Shown here: positions 17,901 to 26,875 of the stretch, in pieces
How positions within the stretch are numbered: the stretch's first letter is position 1
How the letters are laid out: each line of letters opens with the position of its first letter
DNA from: Endozoicomonas acroporae
Lineage (GTDB): Bacteria; Pseudomonadota; Gammaproteobacteria; Pseudomonadales; Endozoicomonadaceae
Reading direction: 5' to 3'
NCBI RefSeq assembly: GCF_002864045.1
Contig: NZ_PJPV01000024.1
Location: forward strand, 1 to 64,000
DNA length: 64,000 nt
Translations under genes and position numbers: made by a program
The notes under the pieces: model-generated
The model's input: only the letters and a program-made list of their open reading frames with translations
The model's database searches: none
Told to the model about the DNA's origin: nothing

Positions 17901-18626
17901 ATCAAGAAAAACTTCCGCAAGGTGGAAGCGTTCAAACGGTTTATTGAGGATGTGCGCAGTGAACTGAATAAGGCAGACCGCAAAGACACCACCATTGCAG
18001 AGGCCCATGAAGAGTTTGACCGGTTATTCAAAGCGGATATGGTCAAAAACTTTGGCAAACTGCAAGACGAAGTACAAACCGTTAAAGACGGTTACTTCAA
18101 GCTGGTAAAAAGTGCGGCTGCGACCATGAGCCAGCAATACCAGCAACTCAATGGCAAAATTGATAAAGCCCTGCGGGAGTTAAAGGCGAACTATCCGACA
18201 GAGCCAAACAAGCTCAATCTGCAAAAGCTGGAGACCCTGCAAACTTATACTACCAAGCGGATAGTCAATGAGCCGGTGCTGGATTACAGCATTACTTGTG
18301 CAAATTGCGACTTCTCCCTGTCTGACATGCTCAACTACACCGCTCAGGCACCGCTGAAAGAGACTGAGCTGTTAGTCATCTCAAGCAGCTTTATCAAAGA
18401 TGAACCTAAACCTCCTGTTATCGGTGGTAGCGAAGAAGAAGGCACTACCGGAACAGGTACCACGGTAATCCCAGTCGCCCCCGCCATGCCGAGAAAAATC
18501 ACGCTGGACCTTTCCGGGCGTGTGATGACCGTGAGCCAATACAAAACATGGTTAACCAATCAGTTAACCGCCCTGGCCTCCGCCAAACCCGAAGACAAAA
18601 TTGAAATTGCCGTAGAAGGTTTTTAA
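14964..18626 (+). CDS. brxC: BREX protein BrxC (large P-loop ATPase)
   Basis: A 1220-residue protein with Walker A GFYGSGKSYFGKML near residue 68 and FVFDEASEAI near residue 250 as the likely Walker B region. BrxC (also called PglY-like) is the large ATPase of BREX, thought to work with PglX and PglZ in recognising and blocking phage DNA. The length is in the usual range for type 1 BrxC. The C-terminus has a low-complexity linker (GGSEEEGTTGTGTTV) before a short folded tail. pglX follows after only 4 bp, which suggests coupled translation. Confidence 0.95.
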   Translation: MTAIQDILKIDLQEDIKNVIDLEDRSEIEIKQEIESYIVTEGISEHLDEFLGQFTSNIKETGVWLSGFYGSGKSYFGKMLCHIIGNPTIAGTPARDRFISRIQGVNNEALLESTIRKLDSINSRVISLDVAKQNTEKGLAFTLFANFLKHLGLRNDIYGYMEFDLLLEGNYDEFKTVVERIESTEWDDLKKNNRLVARAMRKAFIEMGHSEKDYEDTRNVYSANIENFDATTLKAELEKYLAKNTDETLVFVFDEASEAIKQQKFTLLDLEGISESLSSINSKVWTIAIAQEKLDDVINNANVNRSQLTKVTDRFKTKIHLESTDVDVIIRTRLLEKTGSAHNDLLDYYSKNEAAITDSTNLKSGFPTKTTSAEEFATYYPFHKYQFDILQKFLFSSNALVATQIAARGMIITTFDVLRKQMREQALYNFTPGFAICTEAQTAPPVDLVNKYDSARKVLKENDSSIDGEKLLKTIHLLADSEVVSPTVENITKSYITDIASYYGVKPNIEAALTLLVEAKVLLLSNHNYKITSDLEGKMLEEMKDFDVELFTKKRELVKYIKDYKIFNSVASYSDAGDSFKFSITSDQDDELTGSAGSKHLKLVAYSLFNINEDRQDFIEQIKLDTQYEKGQITLIPDTTKFADIDKLLGDIMRFGYMEVKYASEKDQAKRQIIREFETIRKDKQNTLQDLIQSAYQNATLVYLFDDHLLDENSFKGSIADNQRKMVKNLYTKRVSSQLNDALVPKIFSADKESLSKLFSAADFKFFDGHGNFIGDHLRIVEEINEKIKSRYVDGKSLESELNGKPWGYQYGTIVVTLAVLLRAGRLAVKHGGNDPYFSHDQKEVHNAFTNATKFKSASFKSITAALTSSQKDNAVQILMNLEVADHIGRKVDWNTNDFDLADSIQQMAQHFIDAIGTLNNSVDQFENLFPTVAELKSVLQPFTGKTIDSNYIEKVEYLLNNSDDFSNAIQAILKAQGFIKKNFRKVEAFKRFIEDVRSELNKADRKDTTIAEAHEEFDRLFKADMVKNFGKLQDEVQTVKDGYFKLVKSAAATMSQQYQQLNGKIDKALRELKANYPTEPNKLNLQKLETLQTYTTKRIVNEPVLDYSITCANCDFSLSDMLNYTAQAPLKETELLVISSSFIKDEPKPPVIGGSEEEGTTGTGTTVIPVAPAMPRKITLDLSGRVMTVSQYKTWLTNQLTALASAKPEDKIEIAVEGF

Positions 18627-18630
18627 TCCC

Positions 18631-21600
18631 ATGAAATTAGCAGATCACGTTGACAGCCTGCGGGAGCTGATTGAGGGTGCCTTCGATAAGCAGTTTGCCC
18701 GTCTTGGTTTTGGCTCAACAAAGCAAACTGACGTTGAGAAACTGTCGGAAAAAGTTAAGCAAAAGCGGGCACGGTTTAACAGCATGCTCGCCAGTCATGA
18801 GGGGGAAACCGGCAGCTACCAGAGTGGTCGGGAAAAATTGATTGATGAACTCACCTTTACCCTGTTTAACCGACTGGCCGCCATCAAAGTGATGGAGGCC
18901 GCCAGCCTGTTCCGCCCGATCCTGACCAAGCAGATGGAGCACGGTAATCGCTCCTTTGGTCATAAGGCCTGGCTGGAAGACTATCCCCATATGCGGGATG
19001 AAGAGCTGGAAGGGATTCGGGACTATATCAAACACGCCTTTGACGAGCTAGGGCAGACGTTGCCCCTGTACAGTAAAGAGTACCCCTATGCCCTGCTGCC
19101 GGACCCCATCAGCCTGAATGAGATTATTGAGCGGTTTAATGCGATAGAGCAGGATGCCCAGGTGGGCAGCGATATCTGGCTCAGTGATGATGTGCTGGGC
19201 TGGATGTACGAAAGCTACAACAACCAGAAGAAAAAGGCCCATAAAGACAGCAAGGCGAAAACCGAGTACGACAAGGTTTCCCTGCAGTCCCAGGTTTATA
19301 CCCCACGGTGGGTGGTTGAGTTTCTGGTGCAGAACTCTCTGGGTAAGTTGTACCTGGAGATGTATCCCGACTCTGAAATAAAGAAGGCGTATAAAATTGC
19401 CAATGTGCCGGAAACCCGAGTCCGTGAGCGCAAGCCACTCCATGAAGTAAAAATTATTGATCCGGCCTGTGGCTCGGGTAACTTCCTGCTTTATGCCTTC
19501 GATTTTTATTATGCGCTCTATCAGGATCAGATCGATAACTACGGTGCAGACTACGAAGAGAAAGATATTCCCAAACTGATTATTGAGAATAACCTGCACG
19601 GTATTGATCTGGATGATCGAGCGGTGCAGCTGGCTCAGTTGGGTCTTTATATTAAGGCTCGGAAGAAGCGTCGTACCATTGGTGAATTGAGCTTTAATGT
19701 GGTCTCTTCTGACTTCTACCTACCTAACTACAATGAAGTGCGTACTATTTTTGAAAATGGTTCATCGCTAATGCCCAAACAGAAGCAGCTGATTGAAAAA
19801 GTTTGGGGTGATCTACGTTATGCCTATAAATTTGGCTCGCTAATTCATATAAATGATCAAATGAACCAACAGCTGAAGCAACTTGAAGAAAAGGTTGGTG
19901 GTGATTTGTTTGGTGCAGTAGATGTTGCAGAGCATAAAAACTTTGCGTCTACTTTTTTTACTAATTTGGCAAAAGCTGTTGAGCAGTTTGCCAAATCCGG
20001 GGCCAACACCTTTTTAACCAGCAAAGCTCGTGACGCAATCACTTTTCTTGAATTGTTGACAACTGAATATGATGTTGCTGCAGCTAACCCACCTTATACT
20101 GATACTTCTGAATTTGGCCCTGATCTAAAAAAATTTATTGAAGCTAATTTTAAAAAACCAAATAAATTCCATACCAATCTGTACGCATCATTTATAAAAA
20201 GGTGTTTTGATCTAACTGCTATAAATGGAAAAATCGCATTAATCCACCCTGACACTTTTATGTTCATTAAAACTTTTGAGGGTGTTAGAGAGTTTATTAT
20301 ACAAAACACTCATATAGATATTTTTGTACACTATCCACAAACAGGCGGAGTTTTCGGTATTGGTATAATTTATCCGTCTTTTTATGTTTTAGAAAAAAAT
20401 AAGGTTTCCCAAACTTCTAATTTCATAAACTTATCAAGTCCTTCAGGAGGCAGGGATAAAGAGATCAATAATTTCAAAGATCGATTATCTAACTGTATTA
20501 AGGGAGTAAATGATTCATTTAACTACAAGATCGAGCAAGAAAAATTCAAAGCCATTAAGTCCTGGCCATTTATTTACTGGATATCAGATTCTTTCAGAAG
20601 TAAGTTTGAAGGTACGACAGTTAATAGTAAAATACATGTAACCGAAGGGTTTAAGTCAAACGACAACCAAAAGATATTAAGATACTTTTGGGAAATAATG
20701 TTTCCATATACAGAAGATCATCTCTGTTATTACTTATACACTAAGGGGGGGGATTATAATAAGTGGTATGGTAACAATTGGTTTGTCCTCAAGTGGGAAG
20801 ATTCAGGAAATAACCAAATTAAAAATGGCGCAAATTTAACTGCTAAAGATTATTATTTCCAAGAAGGAGTGACGTATAGTAAGTCTAGCAACAGAGGGAA
20901 TTCATTCCGATATTTAGAAAAAGATGTGATTTTCGATAGCGCAGCCCCTTCAATGTTTGATAAAAGCTTCTCAAACCTTAATGTTTTACTGGCTACTATG
21001 AACTCAAAGTTGGTTCAGTCTATTTTGAAATCGCTAAATCCATCTGTAAGTTCACAAGTTGGAGACATAAAGCGAGTCCCTTTGGTTGATTTTCCCAAAG
21101 AGTCAGAAAGAAATATTGATAGATTCGTTCAAGAGATAATCAGTATAAAGAAAACAATAAACTCTTTCTCATTAATAGAGCCAAATTACTCTGAGAGCAT
21201 CTTCGTCAAAGATTTTAGTCGTTCTTTTGCTAACTCAGCGAAGAACCTATTAAATATTGAAAATCACTTGGCTTGCAAAATACTAATAATTGAAAAGCTA
21301 ATTGATGAAATTGTCTTTAAAGAATATAAAATTACCGATGAAGACAAAGATCTTATTATATTGAAAGAGGGAGAGAATATAGCTTCATATCCAGTATTGG
21401 AAGAAGCGCGAGAAGAATATTTGGCATTTGAGAAATCTCATCCAGAATTATCAGTGGCAGATATCAGAGGCTTCATATCAGAAATTTCAACTTTAGAATT
21501 TTCTACTGAGCAACAACAAATTATCGAAAAGGAATTCTCAAACCTTTATCAAAAAAATAATGACTTTGAGGGGTTTTGCAATCGGCATAAAATCAACCCT

Positions 21601-22302
21601 ATAAACATTTGGTACTGGTTTAAAAATAGCAAAATCATACCAAAACAGCGAATGAATTCCTTAGCCATGGAGTTTCTTGTTGATATAATTCGTGAGATTT
21701 TGATGGATGATGAAGATGGAATAGTTCCATTGGTTTCAAATGCTGGTGAGAAAGTACTAATAGACCGTATCGAGGAAGTATTTCAGAAAAAAGGTTTCAC
21801 CTCAGCTCAATATTCCAGCTTTGATTCTGTATTAGGTCACACCATAAATGACTACACAAATAAATACTTCTTTGAAGAACTGACTGAGTATCTTAACTTA
21901 TTCCAATATCTGCCAAAAACTCCCTTTATCTGGCATCTAACCAGCGGCCCGGAACAAGGCTTTGATTGCTACATCATTATCTACAAATGGAGCCGTGATA
22001 AATTGATGCGCCTGCGTTCGGTCTATATCGAAAACCGTGAACGCGCTTTGGCGAACCGTCAGAGCGACCTGGCTGATAGCGAAAGCGCCGAAGCCCAGAA
22101 TGAGAAGGCCCACATCTTCAAACAGCTAAAAGAGATCGACGCCTTTAAGAAAAAGATCGATGAGCTACTGGCGGAAGGCTATAACCCCATTCTCGACGAT
22201 GGTGTGGGTAAAAATATCGCACCGCTGCAGAAGAAAAAGATGCTGGCTTACGATGTGCTCAATGCCGGTCAGCTGAAAAAATACCTGAACGCCGACTGGT
22301 AA
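18631..22302 (+). CDS. pglX: BREX-1 adenine-specific DNA methyltransferase PglX
   Basis: PglX methylates an adenine in a short non-palindromic site to mark self DNA and sets BREX specificity. The 1223-residue product has SAM motif I DPACGSGNFLLYAF near residue 278 and catalytic motif IV NPPY near residue 486. From about residue 480 to 1090 the DNA turns clearly AT-rich, then returns to the operon's normal composition, which fits a swapped target-recognition region. A run of eight G lies at 20745-20752 (codons 705-708). It keeps the frame open here, but slippage would truncate the protein. It sits between brxC (4-bp gap) and pglZ (12-bp gap). Confidence 0.96.
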   Translation: MKLADHVDSLRELIEGAFDKQFARLGFGSTKQTDVEKLSEKVKQKRARFNSMLASHEGETGSYQSGREKLIDELTFTLFNRLAAIKVMEAASLFRPILTKQMEHGNRSFGHKAWLEDYPHMRDEELEGIRDYIKHAFDELGQTLPLYSKEYPYALLPDPISLNEIIERFNAIEQDAQVGSDIWLSDDVLGWMYESYNNQKKKAHKDSKAKTEYDKVSLQSQVYTPRWVVEFLVQNSLGKLYLEMYPDSEIKKAYKIANVPETRVRERKPLHEVKIIDPACGSGNFLLYAFDFYYALYQDQIDNYGADYEEKDIPKLIIENNLHGIDLDDRAVQLAQLGLYIKARKKRRTIGELSFNVVSSDFYLPNYNEVRTIFENGSSLMPKQKQLIEKVWGDLRYAYKFGSLIHINDQMNQQLKQLEEKVGGDLFGAVDVAEHKNFASTFFTNLAKAVEQFAKSGANTFLTSKARDAITFLELLTTEYDVAAANPPYTDTSEFGPDLKKFIEANFKKPNKFHTNLYASFIKRCFDLTAINGKIALIHPDTFMFIKTFEGVREFIIQNTHIDIFVHYPQTGGVFGIGIIYPSFYVLEKNKVSQTSNFINLSSPSGGRDKEINNFKDRLSNCIKGVNDSFNYKIEQEKFKAIKSWPFIYWISDSFRSKFEGTTVNSKIHVTEGFKSNDNQKILRYFWEIMFPYTEDHLCYYLYTKGGDYNKWYGNNWFVLKWEDSGNNQIKNGANLTAKDYYFQEGVTYSKSSNRGNSFRYLEKDVIFDSAAPSMFDKSFSNLNVLLATMNSKLVQSILKSLNPSVSSQVGDIKRVPLVDFPKESERNIDRFVQEIISIKKTINSFSLIEPNYSESIFVKDFSRSFANSAKNLLNIENHLACKILIIEKLIDEIVFKEYKITDEDKDLIILKEGENIASYPVLEEAREEYLAFEKSHPELSVADIRGFISEISTLEFSTEQQQIIEKEFSNLYQKNNDFEGFCNRHKINPINIWYWFKNSKIIPKQRMNSLAMEFLVDIIREILMDDEDGIVPLVSNAGEKVLIDRIEEVFQKKGFTSAQYSSFDSVLGHTINDYTNKYFFEELTEYLNLFQYLPKTPFIWHLTSGPEQGFDCYIIIYKWSRDKLMRLRSVYIENRERALANRQSDLADSESAEAQNEKAHIFKQLKEIDAFKKKIDELLAEGYNPILDDGVGKNIAPLQKKKMLAYDVLNAGQLKKYLNADW
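20745..20752 (+). repeat. G8 homopolymer in pglX, possible phase-variation switch
   Basis: Eight consecutive G bases lie in an otherwise AT-rich part of pglX, reading Lys-Gly-Gly-Asp. Loss or gain of one G would shift the frame around residue 707 and remove the C-terminal third of the enzyme. The present length is the in-frame (on) state. Confidence 0.6.
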
Positions 22303-22314
22303 GGATGCCCAACA

Positions 22315-24582
22315 ATGATTGATTCCTGGTTTAACGACGATGTACAGCGCATTCTGGCACATCACCCGGTGGCGGTGTTTATTGATGCCAGTGGTGATGC
22401 GGAGTTTCTGCTGAACACCCTGCCGGACCATTGCACAATCCATAAGACGAGCAGTGATCTGGAAGAGCTTGAGGCCAAGTACCGTATTGAAAAGGCGCTG
22501 CAAGCACAGCCAGCTTCCGGCCAGAAGTTCCTGGTCTATACCCAGCGAACCAAAGATGAGCTGAAGTTTGTGCGGGAATACTGCGAAACCCACGGTGTGA
22601 TTGAAATCCGTTATTTGCAGAATTACATCAAGGATAAGGTGCATCAGACGCTGAATCTGAATATCAACCTGCCCCAGAGCGAGTTGGTGGCGGCCGCGAA
22701 AGTCAGTGTGGGTAAAGATAAGTCTTACTGGTTTGACCTGAGCCATAAGGGCGTATCGGAGATTTTTGACCTGGAGAAGGAACTGCTGCCCTTTGTTCAT
22801 GCTCCGGATACCTTTGCCAGCAGCCATTACGATGCCCAGATACGGGAAACCTTCTATCGGCAAGTGAATACCCTGCTGGGCCAGGAGTATATGGACAAGC
22901 CGCCGGCGACACTGGCCAGTGAGGTGGTGAATGCCATGCTGGATGGCCTGGCCAGCAATGCTTGCGATAAAACCCTGTGGTCGGTGTATACCGGCTGGCT
23001 GGATTCCAACACCTACGCTTCATCGTTTCCTGACTATCTGCGCCCCTATTCAGCTCAAGGTGGCACACTGAACGGTGTGGATATCTGGCATGTGCATCCG
23101 GATCATCCATTTCGGCAAGTGGATGAACAATGGCTGAAAGCCGTCGGAGAACAGCTGGCGAGTAATACTCTGGATAAACGTCTGCTGGATAAGTTGAAGC
23201 AGCGACATCACAGTAAGCAGGCTCAGGCCCTGGGTATCCGTTTTTGGGCGGACCTTCTTACGCTGTTGAATGTTGATTCAGGACTGATGAATAGCCTGGG
23301 TTCTTTAAGTGATTGTATTGACTATTACAAGGCAAACTTCAGTTCGCTGGATACCGCCATCCGCAACCTGTACACCGAGTTTCTGAATCAACCTGAGTTG
23401 CTGGAGCCGTTTCAGACCCGTTATAAAGAGCTGGTGACCATTTTTATGGATAAGTGGTTCCGGTACTTTGATCAGTATCAGGAAAACCAGACCGGTACCT
23501 TGCAGCGAATTATTGATCAGAATACTGGCAAGAAGATAGCGGTGATTGTTGGTGATGCAGTGGCTTATGAAGTTACTGAGCAGATTGCTTTACAGGTTAA
23601 GGGGCAGTTTAAGCTGACCCGGGATGCTATCCTGGCGGATTACCCCTCTGAAACTGAAAACAATATGAGCCATATCTATATGGACAATGGCAGTATTGTC
23701 GCTGTTCAGGGGCAGCGGGAAAAATATCTGACAGAGCAGAATGCCGGGAACACCACCATCGATTACCTGAGGCTTGATGAAGTGAATGATCAGGCCCGAG
23801 CAGGTCAGGTGTTGATCTGCACTTATAAGGACATTGATGACCTGGGAGATAAGATCGACCATAAGGCACTGAAATTTTTCCCAGGTGCTATCGCTTTTGT
23901 TGCCGAGAAAGTATCGCAACTGCTGAACAGTGGTTATAACAAAGTCTATCTGATCAGTGACCATGGCTTTGTATTAACGGGTATGCTCAGTGAAGCGGAT
24001 AAGATTGTCGTTAAGCCCACGGGTGAACACTATATTGATGAACGATTTGTCAGAACAGCTGTGCAACAGCCTGACCTGACCTCTCAGTTTATTGAAAGGA
24101 CCAGAGATTATAACGAGTTCAGCTATTTGTACTTTGCCCAGACCATGAACCCGTTCAAGACGCCTGGTACTTATGGTTTTTCTCATGGGGGGCTGGCACC
24201 ACAGGAGTTGATCACCCCTTACTTCTGCTGGGAGAAGGAAGCTGATGATATCGGGGAGCTGGCAGTATCCATCGCTAACAAGAGTGACCTGAGCGGCGTG
24301 GCGGGAGACTATTATCAGATTAAACTTGAGCCTGAAGCGGCTGAAGATAATCTGTTCACCGGTGAACGTAAGGTAGTGATGGTCTTTTTTGCGGGTAAAC
24401 AGCAAGTCAATACCAGCGATATTATTACTATCAGGAACGATGATAGTGCCGTGGTGAAAGAATACAGTTTCTCTGGCTATGATGAGATCGAAGTACAGTT
24501 ATTAGATGCCAGCACAAAACAGCATCTTGACCGGGCGACCGTTAAGCGAAATAACGACCGGGATTTAGGCGGGTTACTATGA
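22315..24582 (+). CDS. pglZ: BREX protein PglZ (alkaline-phosphatase superfamily)
   Basis: A 755-residue PglZ protein. The metal-binding core is visible as VIVGDAVAYEV near residue 410 and KVYLISDHGFVLTG near residue 545, the two Asp/His-bearing segments typical of the PglZ/alkaline phosphatase fold. The type 1 form is defined by this domain. PglZ binds BrxB and PglX and is required for both methylation and defence. A good ribosome site (AAGGATGCC) precedes the ATG, 12 bp after pglX. The N-terminal ~250 residues are the usual PglZ lead region. Confidence 0.95.
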   Translation: MIDSWFNDDVQRILAHHPVAVFIDASGDAEFLLNTLPDHCTIHKTSSDLEELEAKYRIEKALQAQPASGQKFLVYTQRTKDELKFVREYCETHGVIEIRYLQNYIKDKVHQTLNLNINLPQSELVAAAKVSVGKDKSYWFDLSHKGVSEIFDLEKELLPFVHAPDTFASSHYDAQIRETFYRQVNTLLGQEYMDKPPATLASEVVNAMLDGLASNACDKTLWSVYTGWLDSNTYASSFPDYLRPYSAQGGTLNGVDIWHVHPDHPFRQVDEQWLKAVGEQLASNTLDKRLLDKLKQRHHSKQAQALGIRFWADLLTLLNVDSGLMNSLGSLSDCIDYYKANFSSLDTAIRNLYTEFLNQPELLEPFQTRYKELVTIFMDKWFRYFDQYQENQTGTLQRIIDQNTGKKIAVIVGDAVAYEVTEQIALQVKGQFKLTRDAILADYPSETENNMSHIYMDNGSIVAVQGQREKYLTEQNAGNTTIDYLRLDEVNDQARAGQVLICTYKDIDDLGDKIDHKALKFFPGAIAFVAEKVSQLLNSGYNKVYLISDHGFVLTGMLSEADKIVVKPTGEHYIDERFVRTAVQQPDLTSQFIERTRDYNEFSYLYFAQTMNPFKTPGTYGFSHGGLAPQELITPYFCWEKEADDIGELAVSIANKSDLSGVAGDYYQIKLEPEAAEDNLFTGERKVVMVFFAGKQQVNTSDIITIRNDDSAVVKEYSFSGYDEIEVQLLDASTKQHLDRATVKRNNDRDLGGLL

Positions 24583-24616
24583 CGCCAGCGGGAGGATTTG
24601 AATTGAGGAATGGGCA

Positions 24617-26668
24617 ATGGCCGTGCTGAATGAGTTGGACTTTAAGCTGCTGGAACATTTCCGGGGCTACGTGGTGAAAAAAGACCTGGTGCGGCTGGTG
24701 AAGGTAGGTGCTAACGTGCCTGTCTTCGTGCTTGAGTATCTGATCGCCAACTCCTGCTCTACCGATGATGAAGAGAAGATTCGGGAAGGCATGGAAAATG
24801 TAAAGCGCATTCTCAGTGAGCACTATGTGAACCCGGAAGAGAGCGCCCTGATTCATTCCAAGATTCGGGAGAAGGGGCGTTACAAGATTATCGATAAAAT
24901 TTCGGTGGAGCTGGATTCCAAAAAGGATATCTACTGGGCCAAACTCCAGAACAGTAATATCACCCATGGCAATATTCGTGACGGGCTGGTGAAAGAGCAC
25001 GAAAAGATGCTGATGGGCGGTATCTGGGCCATTATCGATGTGGAGTATGATCCAGATATCCGGATTGGCCAGCATATCTATCCGTTTGTGGTCACCAGCA
25101 TCAAACCGATTCAGCTCTCTTCTTTTGATAACAGCAAGATTATCAACAAGCGCAAAGAGTTCAGCAAAAGTGAATGGCTGGATATTTTGCTGCGCAGCTG
25201 TGGTTATGAGCCCAGTGCTGAAGGGGTCAATGACCGGATCAAGATGCTGCTGCTGGCCCGCTTGCTGCCCATGGTGGAAAGTAATTTTAACTTTATTGAG
25301 CTGGGGCCACGTTCAACGGGTAAGTCGTTTGTCTTTAAAGAGCTGACGCCTTATGCGGTGTTGATTTCCGGTGGCCAGGGGACGGTGGCCAAGCTGTTTG
25401 TCCATGGCTCTACCGGCAAGGTGGGGGCTGTTGGCCAGTGGGATGCCATCTGTTTTGATGAGGCGACGGATAAGATCTTTAAAGACAAAGATGCCGTGCC
25501 ACTGATGAAAGACTATATGGAGTCTGGCTCGTTCTCCCGGGCCGGGGCCGGTGGTGAGATTACCGGTGTGGCTTCGATTATTCTGAACGGTAACATTAAC
25601 CAGCCAGTTGAGACGGTGTTGCAGACTTCCCATCTGTTCAGCCCGCTGTCTGCCGAGGTGAGCAACGATACGGCGTTTCTGGACCGTCTGCATTTTTATC
25701 TGCCAGGCTGGGAGATGATCAAGTTTGCGCCGCAGCACTTTACGGCCAACTTTGGTTTCAGTACGGATTACTTTTCGGAAGCGTTGAAATCGTTCCGGCG
25801 GGTGACGTATACCGATGCGCTGGAAAACTTTTATTCCCTTGGCTCACACCTGAAGCAGCGTGATACCAAACCGGTTAAGAAGACGGTTTCCGGTTTTATC
25901 AAGCTGTTGCATCCGGATGGTGAGTACACCAAGGACGATGTTCGGGAGTACCTGGAAATCGCCCTGGAAATGCGTCGTCGAGTCAAGGAGCAGTTAAAGC
26001 GCATTGGCGGTATGGAGTTCTGGGATACCAACTTCTCTTACATCGACAAAGAGACTCAGGAAGAGCATTTTGTTGGCCTGCCGGAAGAGAAGGGCTCTCA
26101 CCTGATTGAAAATACGCCGCTGCCGCCGGGTGTCTGTTATACCAGTACCAGTGATGGTGATAATGTGGCACTGGTGCGGATTGAAGCGGTTGCGGTTTCC
26201 GGCTCTGGCAAGCTGAACATTACCGGTGTTAGCAGCAACAGCGTTAAGGAGAATGTCAAGAACACCTACCAGTATATTAAGGCCAATGAGAAGACGATTC
26301 TCAGTGAGCAGCACTCGCTGAAGAATTTCGATATCACCATTCAGGTGACTAATATGCTGGGTTCTTCTGTTTCATCTGGTATTGGTTCTGCGGTGTATAT
26401 TGCGATTGTCTCGGCGCTCTACAAGAAAAACCTCAAGGCTGGGCTTGCAGTGTTGGGGAATATCTCGGTGGGTGGTGCTATTGAGCGGGCCATTAACTTT
26501 GCGGATAAGCTGACCATGTTGTCTGAGAACGGGGCCAAGTCGGTGGTGGTGCCTATGGATAACCTGGTGGAGCTGGCTAATATCCCTGCCACTGTTTTGG
26601 GCAACACTGATGTTCCTTTTTATCAGAATAATCAGATGTTGATGCAGAAGGCGATTTTGCTGGATTGA
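24617..26668 (+). CDS. brxL: BREX protein BrxL (AAA+ / Lon-like)
   Basis: The last core gene of type 1 BREX. The 683-residue product has an AAA+ motor with Walker A GPRSTGKSFVFKEL near residue 232 and ICFDEATD near residue 278. Its C-terminal Lon-like domain contains SSGIGSAVYIAIVSAL and LAVLGNISVGGAIE. BrxL forms a DNA-translocating MCM-like ring in studied systems. The spacing to pglZ is 34 bp, with GAGGAATGG as ribosome site. A perfect hairpin follows the stop codon, so the operon appears to end here. Confidence 0.96.
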   Translation: MAVLNELDFKLLEHFRGYVVKKDLVRLVKVGANVPVFVLEYLIANSCSTDDEEKIREGMENVKRILSEHYVNPEESALIHSKIREKGRYKIIDKISVELDSKKDIYWAKLQNSNITHGNIRDGLVKEHEKMLMGGIWAIIDVEYDPDIRIGQHIYPFVVTSIKPIQLSSFDNSKIINKRKEFSKSEWLDILLRSCGYEPSAEGVNDRIKMLLLARLLPMVESNFNFIELGPRSTGKSFVFKELTPYAVLISGGQGTVAKLFVHGSTGKVGAVGQWDAICFDEATDKIFKDKDAVPLMKDYMESGSFSRAGAGGEITGVASIILNGNINQPVETVLQTSHLFSPLSAEVSNDTAFLDRLHFYLPGWEMIKFAPQHFTANFGFSTDYFSEALKSFRRVTYTDALENFYSLGSHLKQRDTKPVKKTVSGFIKLLHPDGEYTKDDVREYLEIALEMRRRVKEQLKRIGGMEFWDTNFSYIDKETQEEHFVGLPEEKGSHLIENTPLPPGVCYTSTSDGDNVALVRIEAVAVSGSGKLNITGVSSNSVKENVKNTYQYIKANEKTILSEQHSLKNFDITIQVTNMLGSSVSSGIGSAVYIAIVSALYKKNLKAGLAVLGNISVGGAIERAINFADKLTMLSENGAKSVVVPMDNLVELANIPATVLGNTDVPFYQNNQMLMQKAILLD

Positions 26669-26681
26669 ATGGCTTGATGCT

Positions 26682-26715
26682 ACGCTGTGTCCATTTGACA
26701 CAGCGTTGATTTTCT
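26682..26715 (+). terminator. Rho-independent terminator of the BREX operon
   Basis: ACGCTGTGTC (26682-26691) pairs perfectly with GACACAGCGT (26697-26706) across a 5-base loop. TGATTTTCT follows. It starts 14 bp after brxL. It separates the BREX operon from the next three genes. Confidence 0.75.
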
Positions 26716-26875
26716 CTGTTTGAAATTCAAAATGAAGTTAGTAGTAACGTTATGAGCAGTCACGAGTTTTTAATTGTTATTTTAACTTATGGCAGCTGCT
26801 GCCGTTGTGATGGTTAAGACTAGAATCTCTTATTCTCTGCTGTGACAATGGATTCACAGTGAATATCCGGATGAT

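Noticed and set aside
26695-26723. TTGACA as a -35 box for the DUF262 gene
   Set aside because: The hexamer is part of the terminator hairpin, and the bases 17 bp downstream (GTTTGA) are a poor -10.
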